Assembly: GCA_050951725.1 (NCBI GenBank) | Contig: JBMNJO010000001.1 | Location: 682,001 to 746,000 of the forward strand | Reading direction: 5' to 3' | DNA from: DTU052 sp050951725 | GTDB taxonomy: Bacteria > Bacillota > Syntrophomonadia > Syntrophomonadales > DTU052 | Length of the DNA: 64,000 nucleotides | Shown here: positions 54,235 to 63,999 of the stretch, piece after piece | How the letters are laid out: each line of letters begins with the position of its first letter | How positions within the stretch are numbered: position 1 is the first letter of the stretch | Translations under genes and position numbers: made by a program | The notes under the pieces: generated by a model | What the model was told of the DNA's origin: nothing | Databases searched by the model: none | The model's input: only the letters and a program-made list of their open reading frames with translations

Positions 54235-54711
54235 TTAGCTGTTCGGCCAGAAAAGCTGCTGCAGGTACATGCTGTGCGGGAACACGAATATATGAACCAC
54301 CAGCCATACAAGCGACAGGAAACGGGCCGGCCACACGGTCCGGGGAAAGCTCCGGGCAATCAGGTATCCAAGTATCATCATCACGGGATCAGTTATCAGC
54401 CGGTTACCCCAGAACTCTACACCCTGAAACCAGTACGCCACCGCCCCTCCGGCCAGGCCTGCTTCCAGGTAATGCTCCAGGGTCTCCCACCAGTAGGCCA
54501 GCATAAGTACCACGATAACGTCGTAACTGCCCAGGACCTTTCGTAACTTTTGGCCCGGTATCCGGTTCTCGATCCCATTTAGAAGATCGCCAATCCTTCC
54601 CCGGTTATACTCATAAGCCGCCCATCCAACAGAAAAGCCGCTCAAAACATGCTCCACCGACCATACATCAAAAAGCGCCTGGGTCTTGAGCCCCCAGAGT
54701 ATATCAATCAT
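54235..54711 (-). CDS. Integral membrane protein of unknown function
   Basis: 158 residues, about four hydrophobic segments. Conserved-looking polar residues inside or next to membrane segments: DVWSVEHVLSGFSVG, YWWETLEHYLEAG, EFWGNRLITDPVMMILGYLIA. The paired Glu/His could bind a metal. I do not recognise a characterised family. Confidence 0.6.
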   Translation of the reverse strand: MIDILWGLKTQALFDVWSVEHVLSGFSVGWAAYEYNRGRIGDLLNGIENRIPGQKLRKVLGSYDVIVVLMLAYWWETLEHYLEAGLAGGAVAYWFQGVEFWGNRLITDPVMMILGYLIARSFPRTVWPARFLSLVWLVVHIFVFPHSMYLQQLFWPNS

Positions 54712-54805
54712 ATTGTTTCCTCATGTCGATGTATGTAACAGATTCCGCTATAGCTTTTTTAGTTTATCACAAATATGAAGCCTTAACTTCAATAAACTCC
54801 CGCCG

Positions 54806-56035
54806 CTAGAATCTTACCATGCCTGAATTCTGGATCCGGGTATTGACTTCGATTTGTACATTCAACCACGGGAATAATTGTACCCACTGTTCTTTGATAC
54901 GGGTCCATATCTGCGGATTGCGCCGGTGGATTTCCCTGCCAAAACCAAAAACATCAACATTCAGTTCCTGGGCTTTAACCAAAGCATTCTCGGCTTCTCC
55001 TTTAATCAAGGCATTGGCTCTTTCTTCCACCAGTGTTATCGTATCTACATCTCCAAGTGCTCCTGGTGGCCAGCTTGTCTCTCCTATATTCGCCAGGACA
55101 TCAATTTTGACATTAAATAAGATTTCGTCAGAGTCTATTTGTGGGGTTATTGAGCTTTTGGTCCGGATTATCTCAAGACTCATCTTTTTATTCCCTCGAT
55201 GGGGATGATTAAATGATAAAATAGTGCTGCGAACTTGTCCCATGATCCAGTTGTATCCCCTGGTTTCTCTCTCATCCATGAAGCCTGCCAGCTTATCGCC
55301 ATTAAACACTGCGGTTCCTCCAATCATAGCCGATAAGCCTATATGGTTTCGGAGCAGCTCACCTTCAATATCAGTCCTATCCGGATCGGTCTTATCCGGT
55401 CTTATCGGGATCACCTGCGCCCTGGTCCCGATTGGTTCTATCCCTTCCGACTTTAGATTGATTAAAAAGTCATTTATAGTGCTTATAATAACCGTTGATA
55501 ACCCTGTCTGTGCCGCATTCAGTATAGATTCCGCGCCTGCCGCCGGCATACGCTCCAGTTCGAATTCGGCCTGCAGCAATTCCTCCGCTGTCGCGTTATA
55601 AGCAACTATTAAGAGCGTACTTCTTCGGGTTTCGGCATCCCTGCCCAACCAATTCACCGGATCAATTATCCCTTCCCTGGCGAAGGCTTCTCCAAAAAGG
55701 ACGAACCGGTTGTGGGTCCAGTTCAAACGACGGGGAGATGATTTGATGAAGTTCCTGACCGCCTCAAACGTAGTTTCGCCGGTGCTGGTTGCTACCAGGA
55801 AGGGTTTTTCAAGGCTCCCTCCACCCTCAGCGCCCACGATGGCAAAAGGCTTGGCAATATGGACGGTTAATTTCACTGTACCCTCTTCAGGACCCTTGTC
55901 GATACCCAAAGCGGTTACAAAAGCAAGATCCTGTATCTCACGCCGGTTCCAGCACCCGGCACATGGTAATGCCAGAATCAGAATCAACAGGCAGGCAGTC
56001 AGTACTTTCCACCGTGGTTTCCTCTTCACGCTCAT
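54806..56035 (-). CDS. gerKC: Spore germination protein, Ger(x)C lipoprotein
   Basis: 409 residues. Lipoprotein signal with lipobox LPCAGC at ~23-28, then WNRREIQDLAFVTALGIDKG and the GerC domain to the C-terminus (NVDVFGFGREIHRRNPQIW). C subunit of an A/B/C germinant receptor. Overlaps gerKB by 4 bp. Ligand specificity is not readable, so K is a generic label. Confidence 0.93.
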   Translation of the reverse strand: MSVKRKPRWKVLTACLLILILALPCAGCWNRREIQDLAFVTALGIDKGPEEGTVKLTVHIAKPFAIVGAEGGGSLEKPFLVATSTGETTFEAVRNFIKSSPRRLNWTHNRFVLFGEAFAREGIIDPVNWLGRDAETRRSTLLIVAYNATAEELLQAEFELERMPAAGAESILNAAQTGLSTVIISTINDFLINLKSEGIEPIGTRAQVIPIRPDKTDPDRTDIEGELLRNHIGLSAMIGGTAVFNGDKLAGFMDERETRGYNWIMGQVRSTILSFNHPHRGNKKMSLEIIRTKSSITPQIDSDEILFNVKIDVLANIGETSWPPGALGDVDTITLVEERANALIKGEAENALVKAQELNVDVFGFGREIHRRNPQIWTRIKEQWVQLFPWLNVQIEVNTRIQNSGMVRF

Positions 56036-57132
56036 GCACCTCCGGGTGACCGCGAATTACCCCGTAATAATACTCCAACCAACAGCAGCACAATCAAAGC
56101 TGCCACCGTCAGAAAAATCCACGGAGCGCTTTGAATCGACGCAGATATAAACTCCATATGGTTATCGTACAGCAGGTACCCCGCTATTATCGCGACAACT
56201 CCCAGGGGGTAGATTAACGCATTATGGATAGGAGTACCGAAAATCTGTGCCAGACCCAACGAACTGGCCCATAGCATTAAGGCTATCTTGATGGCTGCAG
56301 AGAGGGTCCAGGAAACCAAAACAATGGCCTCTACCCGCTCCACAAAACGTGCAATCCTGATCATTCTCGCCAGGCTATAGGCTGGTACGGACAAATCTTT
56401 GGCTGTAACATCGAAGACCGCGGTCAGGGTAACTGAAAACAGAATTACCAACATCCCCGTGATGATGAGCCCATAAGCTGAAAATTTTACACTATCCCGG
56501 ATTTTGTTCAAATAGGGTAACACCATGCCAATCACCACGAATTGTGCATAGAAAGACAGGCTGACTGCTACTGGCTTGATAAGCGGCTCCATCCCGTTTT
56601 CCATCACCGGGAGCAGGTTCTTCAGTTTGTCAGACTCAAAGGGCAGAACAATGACCAGCAGACCGATTACAGCCACCAATATCATAAAGCTCAAGCTCAT
56701 CCGTCCAATGACTTCCAGTCCATGGCGGGCCGCATATGCTCCCATAAAGGCACTCAGGATAATAAATACCAGGATGGGTGTTTCTGGCTTAACCGTTATG
56801 GTGTAAGCATCTCCAACGCTGTACATTACATCGGCGGCAATCTTCAACCAGTAGACAACAAGTATTAGACCTACCACTTTACCCGGAATACTACCCAAGA
56901 TGCTCTGGCTGTATTGAACAATGGTTTGCTGTGGAAACCTCAGCCCCATGTACACCAGAGGAAATAAGATAAGCACAGTTAAGACAGCACCGGCCATACT
57001 GACTATCCACAGATCCCGAGCCATTTGAACGGCGTGCAGGGTTGGAAATACTATTGTTACCGGAACAATCCGGGTCATGTATAACAGGCTCATCAACTGT
57101 GCACCACTGATTTTTTCAACAGGGGAACCCAT
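56032..57132 (-). CDS. gerKB: Spore germination permease, GerB family
   Basis: 366 residues from ATG 57132; the longer frame to 57270 overlaps gerKA and is unlikely. Ten hydrophobic segments, amino-acid permease-like: KISGAQLMSLLYMTRIVPVT, ADVMYSVGDAYTITVKPETP, LSFYAQFVVIGMVLPYLNKI. B subunit, transports or senses germinant in the inner spore membrane. Confidence 0.92.
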   Translation of the reverse strand: MGSPVEKISGAQLMSLLYMTRIVPVTIVFPTLHAVQMARDLWIVSMAGAVLTVLILFPLVYMGLRFPQQTIVQYSQSILGSIPGKVVGLILVVYWLKIAADVMYSVGDAYTITVKPETPILVFIILSAFMGAYAARHGLEVIGRMSLSFMILVAVIGLLVIVLPFESDKLKNLLPVMENGMEPLIKPVAVSLSFYAQFVVIGMVLPYLNKIRDSVKFSAYGLIITGMLVILFSVTLTAVFDVTAKDLSVPAYSLARMIRIARFVERVEAIVLVSWTLSAAIKIALMLWASSLGLAQIFGTPIHNALIYPLGVVAIIAGYLLYDNHMEFISASIQSAPWIFLTVAALIVLLLVGVLLRGNSRSPGGA

Positions 57133-57145
57133 GGTTAATACCTCA

Positions 57146-58738
57146 TTACTTTTCTGGTTTTTGAACGTCAGGCGGCTGCGGCTTGTTTCCGTGTCCCTGC
57201 CGGACCAGGTTTTTCCGGTTGGCCACCAGGCTTGACCTGCGGTTGGTAGTCCACAGAGGCGCCCGCACAATACTGCCTTTCCATTCTGCTGGAACCAGCG
57301 GTGCCAGGGGTTTCAGATAAGGGACCCCAAAGGAACGCTGGGCGGCAAGCTTTACATAAATTGTGAACAGGCCGACCATTATACCGAACAGGCCTATAGA
57401 GGCCGCCAGAAGAATCAAAGGAAATCGCAACAACCTTGCTGTAATGGCGATACTGTATGCCGGTGTGGCAAATGAAGCGATCGCAGTCAGAGCCACCACC
57501 ATAACCATCGCCGGAGATACCAGGCCGGCTCTTATAGCCGCTTCTCCCAACACCAGACCTCCTACAATGCTGACCGCAGGACCAATCATTCGGGGCAGTC
57601 TCAACCCGGCTTCCCGCAGCACCTCAAATACCAGTTCCATCATTATGGCTTCAACAATCGCTGGAAAAGGAATCCCTTCTCTTTGAGCAGCGATGCTTAA
57701 TAGCAGCTCCGTAGGCAACATTTCATGATGAAAAGTCAATATCGCGACATAGAATGACGGAAGGGATAAGGATGTGAAAAAGGTTAATAAGCGAAGTAGC
57801 TTAAAGAATGACCCGAAATAAAACCTCTCGTATAAGTCATCAGCAGCGGTTAAATTCATGGTCAGATCCGCGGGTACCAGCAGCACAAAAGGTGTGCCGT
57901 CAGTAAGAATTGCTACCCTTCCCTCAGTTAACGCCTGGGCAACCCTGTCCGTCCGTTCAGTTCTAAAAATACTCGGGAAAATGCCAAAAGGGGAATCCTC
58001 GATAAGTTCCTCGATCTGTCCGCTTTCCTGTACAAAATCTATGTTGATGCGGGTAATTCTTTGTCGTACCTCCTGGACTGTCTTATCATTAACCGTACCC
58101 GAGATAAATGCTATTACAACTTCAGTTTTGCTGATTTTACCCACATCATGTTTTTCGAACCGCAGGTTTGGGTCCTTGATCCGGCGGCGCAGCAGACTCG
58201 TATTCAAATGGAGTGATTCAGTAAATCCTTCCCTTGGTCCCCTTATCACTGGTTCGCTGATCGGTTCCTCGACTGTCCGCTGCTTTCCCCCGGAAACAGT
58301 ACAGATTAGTCCGGACGTGATGCCGTTAATCAGTATCCCACAGTTCCCGGCAGCAATCCTGATTATAAATTCATCTGCCCCGGCCACAACTTCAAGTCTG
58401 GATACAGTTAACAGGTTATCCCTGAGAGCCTTAAATGCCTCCTCTGCACTCTCTATATCGTTGCTGAGCCCGGTTGCTTTTTGAATTATTGAATTGGAAA
58501 CTAACCAGTCATCGACGAGACCTTCAAAATGAACAACCAGTAATTCATGTTGTCCAGACTCACCTGTCCGTATCCGGCGTATGGACAGATCGATACTATT
58601 GCCAAATGAATCCCGGATAAATTTTTCATTCTCATCGAGGCAAGGTGACAACTTATTTTTCGGTCCAGTGCTGTTCTGCGAGACCATCTGAGCGCTTGTT
58701 GCTTCCGGCCTGCAGGTTCGTCGTATTCTTGCTGCCAA
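57146..58738 (-). CDS. gerKA: Spore germination protein, GerA family
   Basis: 530 residues if the TTG at 58738 is used; the start is uncertain (an ATG at 58687 is an alternative, neither has a strong site). GerA motifs: EEPISEPVIRGPREGFTESL, NTSLLRRRIKDPNL, GRVAILTDGTPFVLLVPADL and five C-terminal helices (FYVAILTFHHEMLP, AIVEAIMMELVFEVLREAG). First gene of gerKA-KB-KC, the strongest evidence in the window for sporulation. Pro-rich basic C-terminus. Confidence 0.93.
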   Translation of the reverse strand: MAARIRRTCRPEATSAQMVSQNSTGPKNKLSPCLDENEKFIRDSFGNSIDLSIRRIRTGESGQHELLVVHFEGLVDDWLVSNSIIQKATGLSNDIESAEEAFKALRDNLLTVSRLEVVAGADEFIIRIAAGNCGILINGITSGLICTVSGGKQRTVEEPISEPVIRGPREGFTESLHLNTSLLRRRIKDPNLRFEKHDVGKISKTEVVIAFISGTVNDKTVQEVRQRITRINIDFVQESGQIEELIEDSPFGIFPSIFRTERTDRVAQALTEGRVAILTDGTPFVLLVPADLTMNLTAADDLYERFYFGSFFKLLRLLTFFTSLSLPSFYVAILTFHHEMLPTELLLSIAAQREGIPFPAIVEAIMMELVFEVLREAGLRLPRMIGPAVSIVGGLVLGEAAIRAGLVSPAMVMVVALTAIASFATPAYSIAITARLLRFPLILLAASIGLFGIMVGLFTIYVKLAAQRSFGVPYLKPLAPLVPAEWKGSIVRAPLWTTNRRSSLVANRKNLVRQGHGNKPQPPDVQKPEK

Positions 58739-58819
58739 GCATTATTCACCAAGCCTTACTATTTCTTATAGGTGTGTTTAGTGTGACCTTACAAGCCCGT
58801 AGCTATGCCGTGCATCAAG

Positions 58820-58880
58820 TGCATCAAGGGGACAGTCCCCGTGATGCAAAATGCATCATGGGGACTGTCCCCTTGATGCA
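58820..58880. repeat. Palindromic repeat, two-unit composite
   Basis: Units 58820-58848 and 58852-58880 separated by AAA; same arms and GGGGAC/GTCCCC core as the 44.7-kb composite, same unit length and spacer length. Lies in the intergenic region before gerKA. Confidence 0.9.
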
Positions 58881-58888
58881 CGGAATTT

Positions 58889-58934
58889 GGGGGACGGTTT
58901 CAGTGTGTTGGGACAACACGCCGAACCGTCCCCC
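58889..58934. repeat. Nested hairpin element with GGGGGACGGTT arms
   Basis: GGGGGACGGTT (58889-58899) pairs with AACCGTCCCCC (58924-58934); inside it GTGTTG-GGA-CAACAC forms a second stem. Resembles short interspersed hairpins common in Clostridia genomes. May also act as a terminator for the ABC importer genes reading toward it. Confidence 0.75.
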
Positions 58935-58970
58935 TGTAAAACTCAGCCCCGTTTTTTCCCGAAACAGACC

Positions 58971-59954
58971 CTATTTCGGAACAAACTCGGTCGTTACTAC
59001 CTTATCATAAGGGGCGATCTTATCCAGTTCTCCGGCAGCCTTTATAATGTCCTGCAGGAGATAGAAATCGGATTCCAGCATCAAAGGATCCTTCTTCCAG
59101 GAATTCTGCTCCTTATACCTCTGAACGGCACTGATCAGTATGTCTTCCGGCTCATCCGGGAAGTGGGGCTTGATCGCCTGGGCAATCTCTTCCGGCGAAT
59201 GGGTGTCTACCCACTGTTGTGCCTTATAAATGGCCCGGGTAAACTTGGCGATCAGCTCGGGATTGTTCTCAATGGTGCTCTTCTTGGTAAAGTAAGCAGT
59301 ATAGGGAACCTCTCCGCTCTCTTTACCTAGAGATGCTACAATGTAGCCTTTACCCTCTTTTTCCATAGTCGAGGCGGTAGGCTCAAAGATTATCACATAA
59401 TCCCCCTGCCCGCCCATAAAGGCACCGGGCATGGCTGCAAACTGCATGGTAGTATCGATAAATACATCTTCCCCGACCTTCAGTCCATTCTTCTCCAGTA
59501 CGTACTGAAGAACGATGGCCGGCATGCCGCCCTTGCGGCCTCCAATAACGGTTTTTCCTTTCAAATCACTCCATTTAAAATCAGGATCCGGTTTCCGGCC
59601 CAGCAGGAAGGTCCCATCCCCATTGGTCAGCTGAGCAAAAACCACGCCGTGATCTTCTCTTCCCTCGTTATAAACGTAAACACTCGCTTCCGGCCCGGCA
59701 AAGCCGATATCCACCTCGCCTGACAACACCGCGGTCATGACTTTATCGGCCCCCTGGCCATTGGACAGTTCGATCTCCATTCCCTCTTCTTCAAAGAACC
59801 CCTGTGTTAATGCCACATACTGTGGGGCATAGAAAATTGAATGGGTTACCTCACAAAGCTTAACCTTGGTCAACTCACTGCTGGATTTACCGCAGCCAAC
59901 CATAATCAATGATAAACCCAGCAGAACACTAAACAGCAGTATTAATTTTTTCAT
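58971..59954 (-). CDS. ABC importer substrate-binding lipoprotein (SsuA/ThiY/NMT1-like)
   Basis: 327 residues from ATG 59954 (GGAGG 8 nt upstream). Lipobox LIMVGC at ~15-20. NMT1-like core: HSIFYAPQYVALTQGFFEEEG, GADKVMTAVLSGEVDIGFAG, LKGKTVIGGRKGGMPAIVLQ. Binds a small sulfonate-, nitrate- or pyrimidine-like solute; the ligand cannot be inferred. Third gene of the ATPase-permease-binding protein operon. Confidence 0.92.
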   Translation of the reverse strand: MKKLILLFSVLLGLSLIMVGCGKSSSELTKVKLCEVTHSIFYAPQYVALTQGFFEEEGMEIELSNGQGADKVMTAVLSGEVDIGFAGPEASVYVYNEGREDHGVVFAQLTNGDGTFLLGRKPDPDFKWSDLKGKTVIGGRKGGMPAIVLQYVLEKNGLKVGEDVFIDTTMQFAAMPGAFMGGQGDYVIIFEPTASTMEKEGKGYIVASLGKESGEVPYTAYFTKKSTIENNPELIAKFTRAIYKAQQWVDTHSPEEIAQAIKPHFPDEPEDILISAVQRYKEQNSWKKDPLMLESDFYLLQDIIKAAGELDKIAPYDKVVTTEFVPK

Positions 59955-59976
59955 TAACAATTCCTCCCCCCTTCTT

Positions 59977-60825
59977 TTAATTCAACCTGCTCTTTCTCAG
60001 GACATACTGCTCGAAATATATCACCCCCTGGTACATAATCGTAGCGGCAATAGCCAGGATCACAACGCTGGTCATAACCAGATCAAGTTTGAAGACCTGA
60101 CCGCCATAAACAATGAGATACCCCAGACCAGCTCTGGAAACCAGGAACTCACCAACAATGACTCCCACCCACGATAACCCGACATTGACCTTGAGAGCGT
60201 TGATGATGTTAGGGAATGAAGCGGGCAGGAGCACTTTTGTCAACACCTGGTACTTCGAACCCCCGAAGCTCTCGACCAGTTTGATCTTGTCCGGATCGGT
60301 ATTCACAAAGCCATTCAGAACTTCCAGGATGGTAACGATGAGGGAAATGGCCAGGGTCATCACGATAATGGCGACCGGACCGGCACCAATCCAGACAATA
60401 AAAACCGGACCCAAAGCAATCTTGGGGAGGCTGTTCAGCACCACCAGGTAGGGTTCAGATACCTGGGACAAGAATTTTGACCACCATAACGCAATGGCGA
60501 TTAGGACCCCCAACATCGTACCCAGGAGAAAGCCAATAACTGTTTCCAAACAGGTAACGCCGATATGTAAAAACAGCACTCCCTCAGCATACAGATTCTG
60601 GATTGTATAAATAATCCGGGAAGGTTGGCTCGTAATAAAAGAATCAATAACCCCCACCCGAGCAAGAATCTCCCACAGGGCAAACAAGACCACCAAAAAC
60701 AGGATCTGAGTAGTGCGAACGAGGGTCTTTCTTTGTTTAAGCTTTTTTAAGTACCGGATATGGTCCGCAGAAACTGTTGTCTCTGCAGTGGGGCCGACCG
60801 CAGATTGAGACACATACTCATACAT
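59977..60825 (-). CDS. ABC importer permease (SsuC/ThiX-like)
   Basis: 282 residues, six helices after a ~35-residue cytoplasmic lead. The ATPase-contact EAA-like loop is FGGSKYQVLTKVLLPASFPNI; later VGLSWVGVIVGEFLVSRAGLGYLI. Overlaps the ATPase gene by 8 bp. Confidence 0.93.
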   Translation of the reverse strand: MYEYVSQSAVGPTAETTVSADHIRYLKKLKQRKTLVRTTQILFLVVLFALWEILARVGVIDSFITSQPSRIIYTIQNLYAEGVLFLHIGVTCLETVIGFLLGTMLGVLIAIALWWSKFLSQVSEPYLVVLNSLPKIALGPVFIVWIGAGPVAIIVMTLAISLIVTILEVLNGFVNTDPDKIKLVESFGGSKYQVLTKVLLPASFPNIINALKVNVGLSWVGVIVGEFLVSRAGLGYLIVYGGQVFKLDLVMTSVVILAIAATIMYQGVIYFEQYVLRKSRLN

Positions 60826-61585
60826 GAATATCCAGCTCCTTCCATATCTCCTGAAAGTAGTGTCTGAACTCCGGGGCTTCTCGAGAACACAGGGGAGTGC
60901 GCTTCGGGCAGGTCAGTGATATCTGGTAGATTTTCTTGATAACTCCCGGTCTGTGGGATAAGACAATGACCCGATCCGCCATGCTGATGGCCTCGGAGAT
61001 GTCGTGGGTAACAAGGATAGCAGTCTTCTTCTCCTTCTTGATGATAGCGTAAATATCATCAGTAACCGCCAGACGGGTCTGGTAATCCAGGGCCGAAAAA
61101 GCCTCATCCAGGAGAAGGATTTCCGGATCGGTCATCAGCGTCCGAATAAGGGCGGCTCTCTGCCGCATGCCCCCTGACAGCTGAGTCGGGTATTTATCAC
61201 GGAATTCATGAAGTCCATAGGTTTCAAGAAACGATTTGGCCTTCTCTTTGATCTGGGGAGTGAGTGACCTTTGAATCTCCACCCCCAGCAGAACATTCTG
61301 CAGGATTGTTCTCCACTCAAAAAGGTGGTCTTTCTGCAGCATGTAACCGGCTTTTCGAGATGGCCCCGTGATCAGCTCTCCATGCAGGTATATCTGGCCG
61401 GTGGTTGGGGCAAGCAGACCGGAAATCATCGACAAGAGCGTTGATTTGCCGCACCCGCTGGGGCCAACTATGCTTACAAACTCACCATCACGCACCGTAA
61501 AGTCAATGTTCCTCAGGGCGTGGATTTCGCCGTCCGGGGACTGATAGGTCATACTGACATTACGCACTTCCACTACCGGTTGCAC
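60818..61585 (-). CDS. ABC importer ATP-binding protein (SsuB/ThiZ-like)
   Basis: 255 residues, GTG start. Walker A GPSGCGKSTLLS, Q-loop YMLQKDHLFEW, signature LSGGMRQRAALIR, Walker B ILLLDEAFSALD, H-loop AILVTHDISEAI. First gene of the importer operon. Confidence 0.95.
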   Translation of the reverse strand: MQPVVEVRNVSMTYQSPDGEIHALRNIDFTVRDGEFVSIVGPSGCGKSTLLSMISGLLAPTTGQIYLHGELITGPSRKAGYMLQKDHLFEWRTILQNVLLGVEIQRSLTPQIKEKAKSFLETYGLHEFRDKYPTQLSGGMRQRAALIRTLMTDPEILLLDEAFSALDYQTRLAVTDDIYAIIKKEKKTAILVTHDISEAISMADRVIVLSHRPGVIKKIYQISLTCPKRTPLCSREAPEFRHYFQEIWKELDIHV

Positions 61586-61984
61586 ATATTCACCCTCAAG
61601 TAACTCTATTTCTAATATGCTATTCAGGTGAACCTAATCCGGTGAGAGGTTGAAATAGAAATGGATGCACCAGGAAGACGGTGCGGATACGGGTTGCGGC
61701 CGTGCCTCCAACATTTACCTTAGGGACAATACCCTATCATAAAGCCAAATCATCAATACGTATGGATTGATTAGGAGGACAAACTGCGAGAGGTCGGGAT
61801 TCAGCTCCGGCGTATCCTATCTTCAAAGATGTGCCCTCCGGGCACTGGGCTAATTGGGGTGATCGAAACAGCCTAGGCGAAAGGTAACGTTAAAGGTGTG
61901 AGCACTGATTACTTTGGATTTAATCATATGTACCCGTGAACAGATGGCAGTCATGTTCGTTAATTCATGGAGGGAATAACAAGA
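61586..61984. other. Intergenic region with hairpin-rich sequence
   Basis: About 400 bp between the GGDEF gene and the ABC operon, without a gene. It contains GTGCCC-TCC-GGGCAC at 61831-61845, GCCTAGGC at 61871-61878 and several further short stems, suggesting a structured RNA. I compared it by eye with TPP, FMN, SAM, cobalamin, c-di-GMP and guanidine riboswitch cores and found no match. Confidence 0.3.
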
Positions 61985-62006
61985 CCCGGTGAAGGTAAAC
62001 ACCGGG
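61985..62006 (-). terminator. Terminator after the GGDEF/HD-GYP gene
   Basis: CCCGGTG / CACCGGG stem with 8-nt loop and TCTTGTTATT following on the minus strand. Confidence 0.75.
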
Positions 62007-62023
62007 CTAAACGCCGGAAATCA

Positions 62024-63835
62024 TTATCCAATCTTTTTCTCCTGATCTAATCGCGGCAGATGCAAAACAGCAGCGAACTTATCCACCAGATCAGGATCGA
62101 ATTGGGTGCCGGCGCATCTTCTCAACTCTGCGACGGCTTCCTCATGACTCATCGCTTTCCGGTAAGGCCGGTCACTGGTCATAGCGTCATAAGCATCAGC
62201 AATGGCCAGAATGCGGCACTCCAGAGGGATTTCTTCTCCCGTCAGCCCCAAGGGATAACCCTTGCCGTTCCACCATTCATGGTGTTTAAGCACCCAATCA
62301 GCGATGTGCATAAGGTCCGGAGATGACAAAGCAATACGATGCCCGATCTCACAATGCCTTTGCATCTCTAAAGTCTCTTCCGGGGTAAGCTTACCAGGTT
62401 TAAACAGAATGCGGTCCGGAAGCCCTACCTTACCGATATCGTGAAACTGGGCCAGAAGGCGGAGGTCAACAATACTTTTTGGAGGAAGATCAATGGCAGC
62501 TCCCATATCCGCAACCATAACCTGTATGCGTTCAGCATGGCCCTCGGTTATGAAATCGCGGGCTTCCAAGGCTTTCATCAAGGTCTGGACAATCGCGCTG
62601 CGTGCACTCTGACTGCGGTAGAGTTTCTCCCGATACATATTATTATCGGCCTCAATATATAAATCGTTCAGGTGCGTCTCGGTATCGGTTTTCAACGCAA
62701 ATCCGATCGACAGACTCAAGGGAAAACCGTTTGAGGTCTGAATCAGTGAGAAGGTACTCTCCTGCAGTCTCTGGTAGGCATCCTCCAATGTTTTTTGAGT
62801 AGCATGCGGTAAGAGAATAGCGAATTCATCGCCGCCCACCCGAGCAACAATATCCGATGAGCGAAAACAGCTCTTGATTAATTTGGCCGTGCTTATCAGC
62901 AGACTATCGCCTTTGTCATGTCCCATGGTGTCGTTGAGTAATTTCAGTCCATCCACATCACACATAATTAAACCCACATTCACACACTGTTCCTGCTGCA
63001 GTTTGTGCATTTGCTCCTCAAAGAAGGTGCGGTTATACAGCCCGGTAAGTGTATCGTGCGAACTCAAATACTTCATCTTGGCTTCGGCCACCGTACGTTC
63101 GGTTATTTCCGCTTTTAGTTCCTCATTGGCCAGGGCCAGATCAGCAGTACGCTCACGCACCCTTAACTCCATTTCGTCCTTCTGCTTTTGGATAGTAATA
63201 CGATACACAAAGGCCCGTAAAACAATACGGTACATCAGTATGCTGGTGATTAAGGCGAGCAATACCAGGATGGTTCCGTTTGTATAATGTGCAGACAGGC
63301 GGTCAGGATCAAACTGAAAGTTTGATACACCAATCAAAAAAACCACCAAAGAAGAAGCGTAGCAGATTAAGAACTGCCACGGAAAAAGTCTTACTATCGC
63401 CGCTATGGTAAAACAAGCCATAAGGTACACAACTATGTCACCATGGATCAATTGATCGACGCTGCTCAGGGCGGCAGCCCAGCAAAGGAAGAAGAATGCT
63501 TCACTGACGGCAATGACTCTATTGAATTTGGATATCCGTCCTGGTGACTTCCGAACAGTCACGAAGTAATTCAGCAGATAAAAGGACTGAACAGTTAATA
63601 GAACCAGATACAGATAGTTTCGGTATAGATGGCCGGGGTGGGCTTCAAGATACTGTGGGCTGGGAATTGGATAATTCCATAGAATCAGCAGAATTACACC
63701 TGCAATGACTAAAAGCACAGAAAACGCGCATAGTGATGTAAGACTGCTGAAATACTGCTCATTGGAGAAAGCCTCTTGATCGGTATCGTTTAGTTGGTCG
63801 TTTAGTGTAAATAACTGCTTAATATTCTTTATCAT
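62024..63835 (-). CDS. Membrane GGDEF / HD-GYP cyclic-di-GMP turnover protein
   Basis: 603 residues. About six membrane helices in residues ~30-215, a coiled linker (KQKDEMELRVRERTADLALA), a GGDEF domain (HDTLTGLYNRTFFEE, GGDEF at 334-338, inhibitory RxxD site just before it as RSSD) and a C-terminal HD-GYP domain (HDIGK at ~465, HHEWWNGKGYP at ~518-528). Both active-site signatures are intact, so synthesis and hydrolysis of c-di-GMP in one protein are possible. ATG start. Confidence 0.93.
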   Translation of the reverse strand: MIKNIKQLFTLNDQLNDTDQEAFSNEQYFSSLTSLCAFSVLLVIAGVILLILWNYPIPSPQYLEAHPGHLYRNYLYLVLLTVQSFYLLNYFVTVRKSPGRISKFNRVIAVSEAFFFLCWAAALSSVDQLIHGDIVVYLMACFTIAAIVRLFPWQFLICYASSLVVFLIGVSNFQFDPDRLSAHYTNGTILVLLALITSILMYRIVLRAFVYRITIQKQKDEMELRVRERTADLALANEELKAEITERTVAEAKMKYLSSHDTLTGLYNRTFFEEQMHKLQQEQCVNVGLIMCDVDGLKLLNDTMGHDKGDSLLISTAKLIKSCFRSSDIVARVGGDEFAILLPHATQKTLEDAYQRLQESTFSLIQTSNGFPLSLSIGFALKTDTETHLNDLYIEADNNMYREKLYRSQSARSAIVQTLMKALEARDFITEGHAERIQVMVADMGAAIDLPPKSIVDLRLLAQFHDIGKVGLPDRILFKPGKLTPEETLEMQRHCEIGHRIALSSPDLMHIADWVLKHHEWWNGKGYPLGLTGEEIPLECRILAIADAYDAMTSDRPYRKAMSHEEAVAELRRCAGTQFDPDLVDKFAAVLHLPRLDQEKKIG

Positions 63836-63864
63836 AATTGGACCATTCCTTAATCTGCTTTGCC

Positions 63865-63999
63865 TTAGGCTATTACTGATGAAACGCCACTCCCACCATC
63901 TTTATTAACAATAAAACCAATTGATTCCATATAGCGTATCAGGCGTTCGATATACCCGCGACTAATTTGTGGCCATTCAAAGCCCAATTGACGGAGGTA
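63865..63999 (-). CDS. C-terminal end of an unidentified protein (gene continues past window)
   Basis: The last 44 codons on the minus strand read LRQLGFEWPQISRGYIERLI, then RYMESIGFIVNK and a stop TAA at 63865. Composition is protein-like. Family not recognised; only the C-terminus is here. Confidence 0.5.
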   Translation of the reverse strand, partial: YLRQLGFEWPQISRGYIERLIRYMESIGFIVNKDGGSGVSSVIA

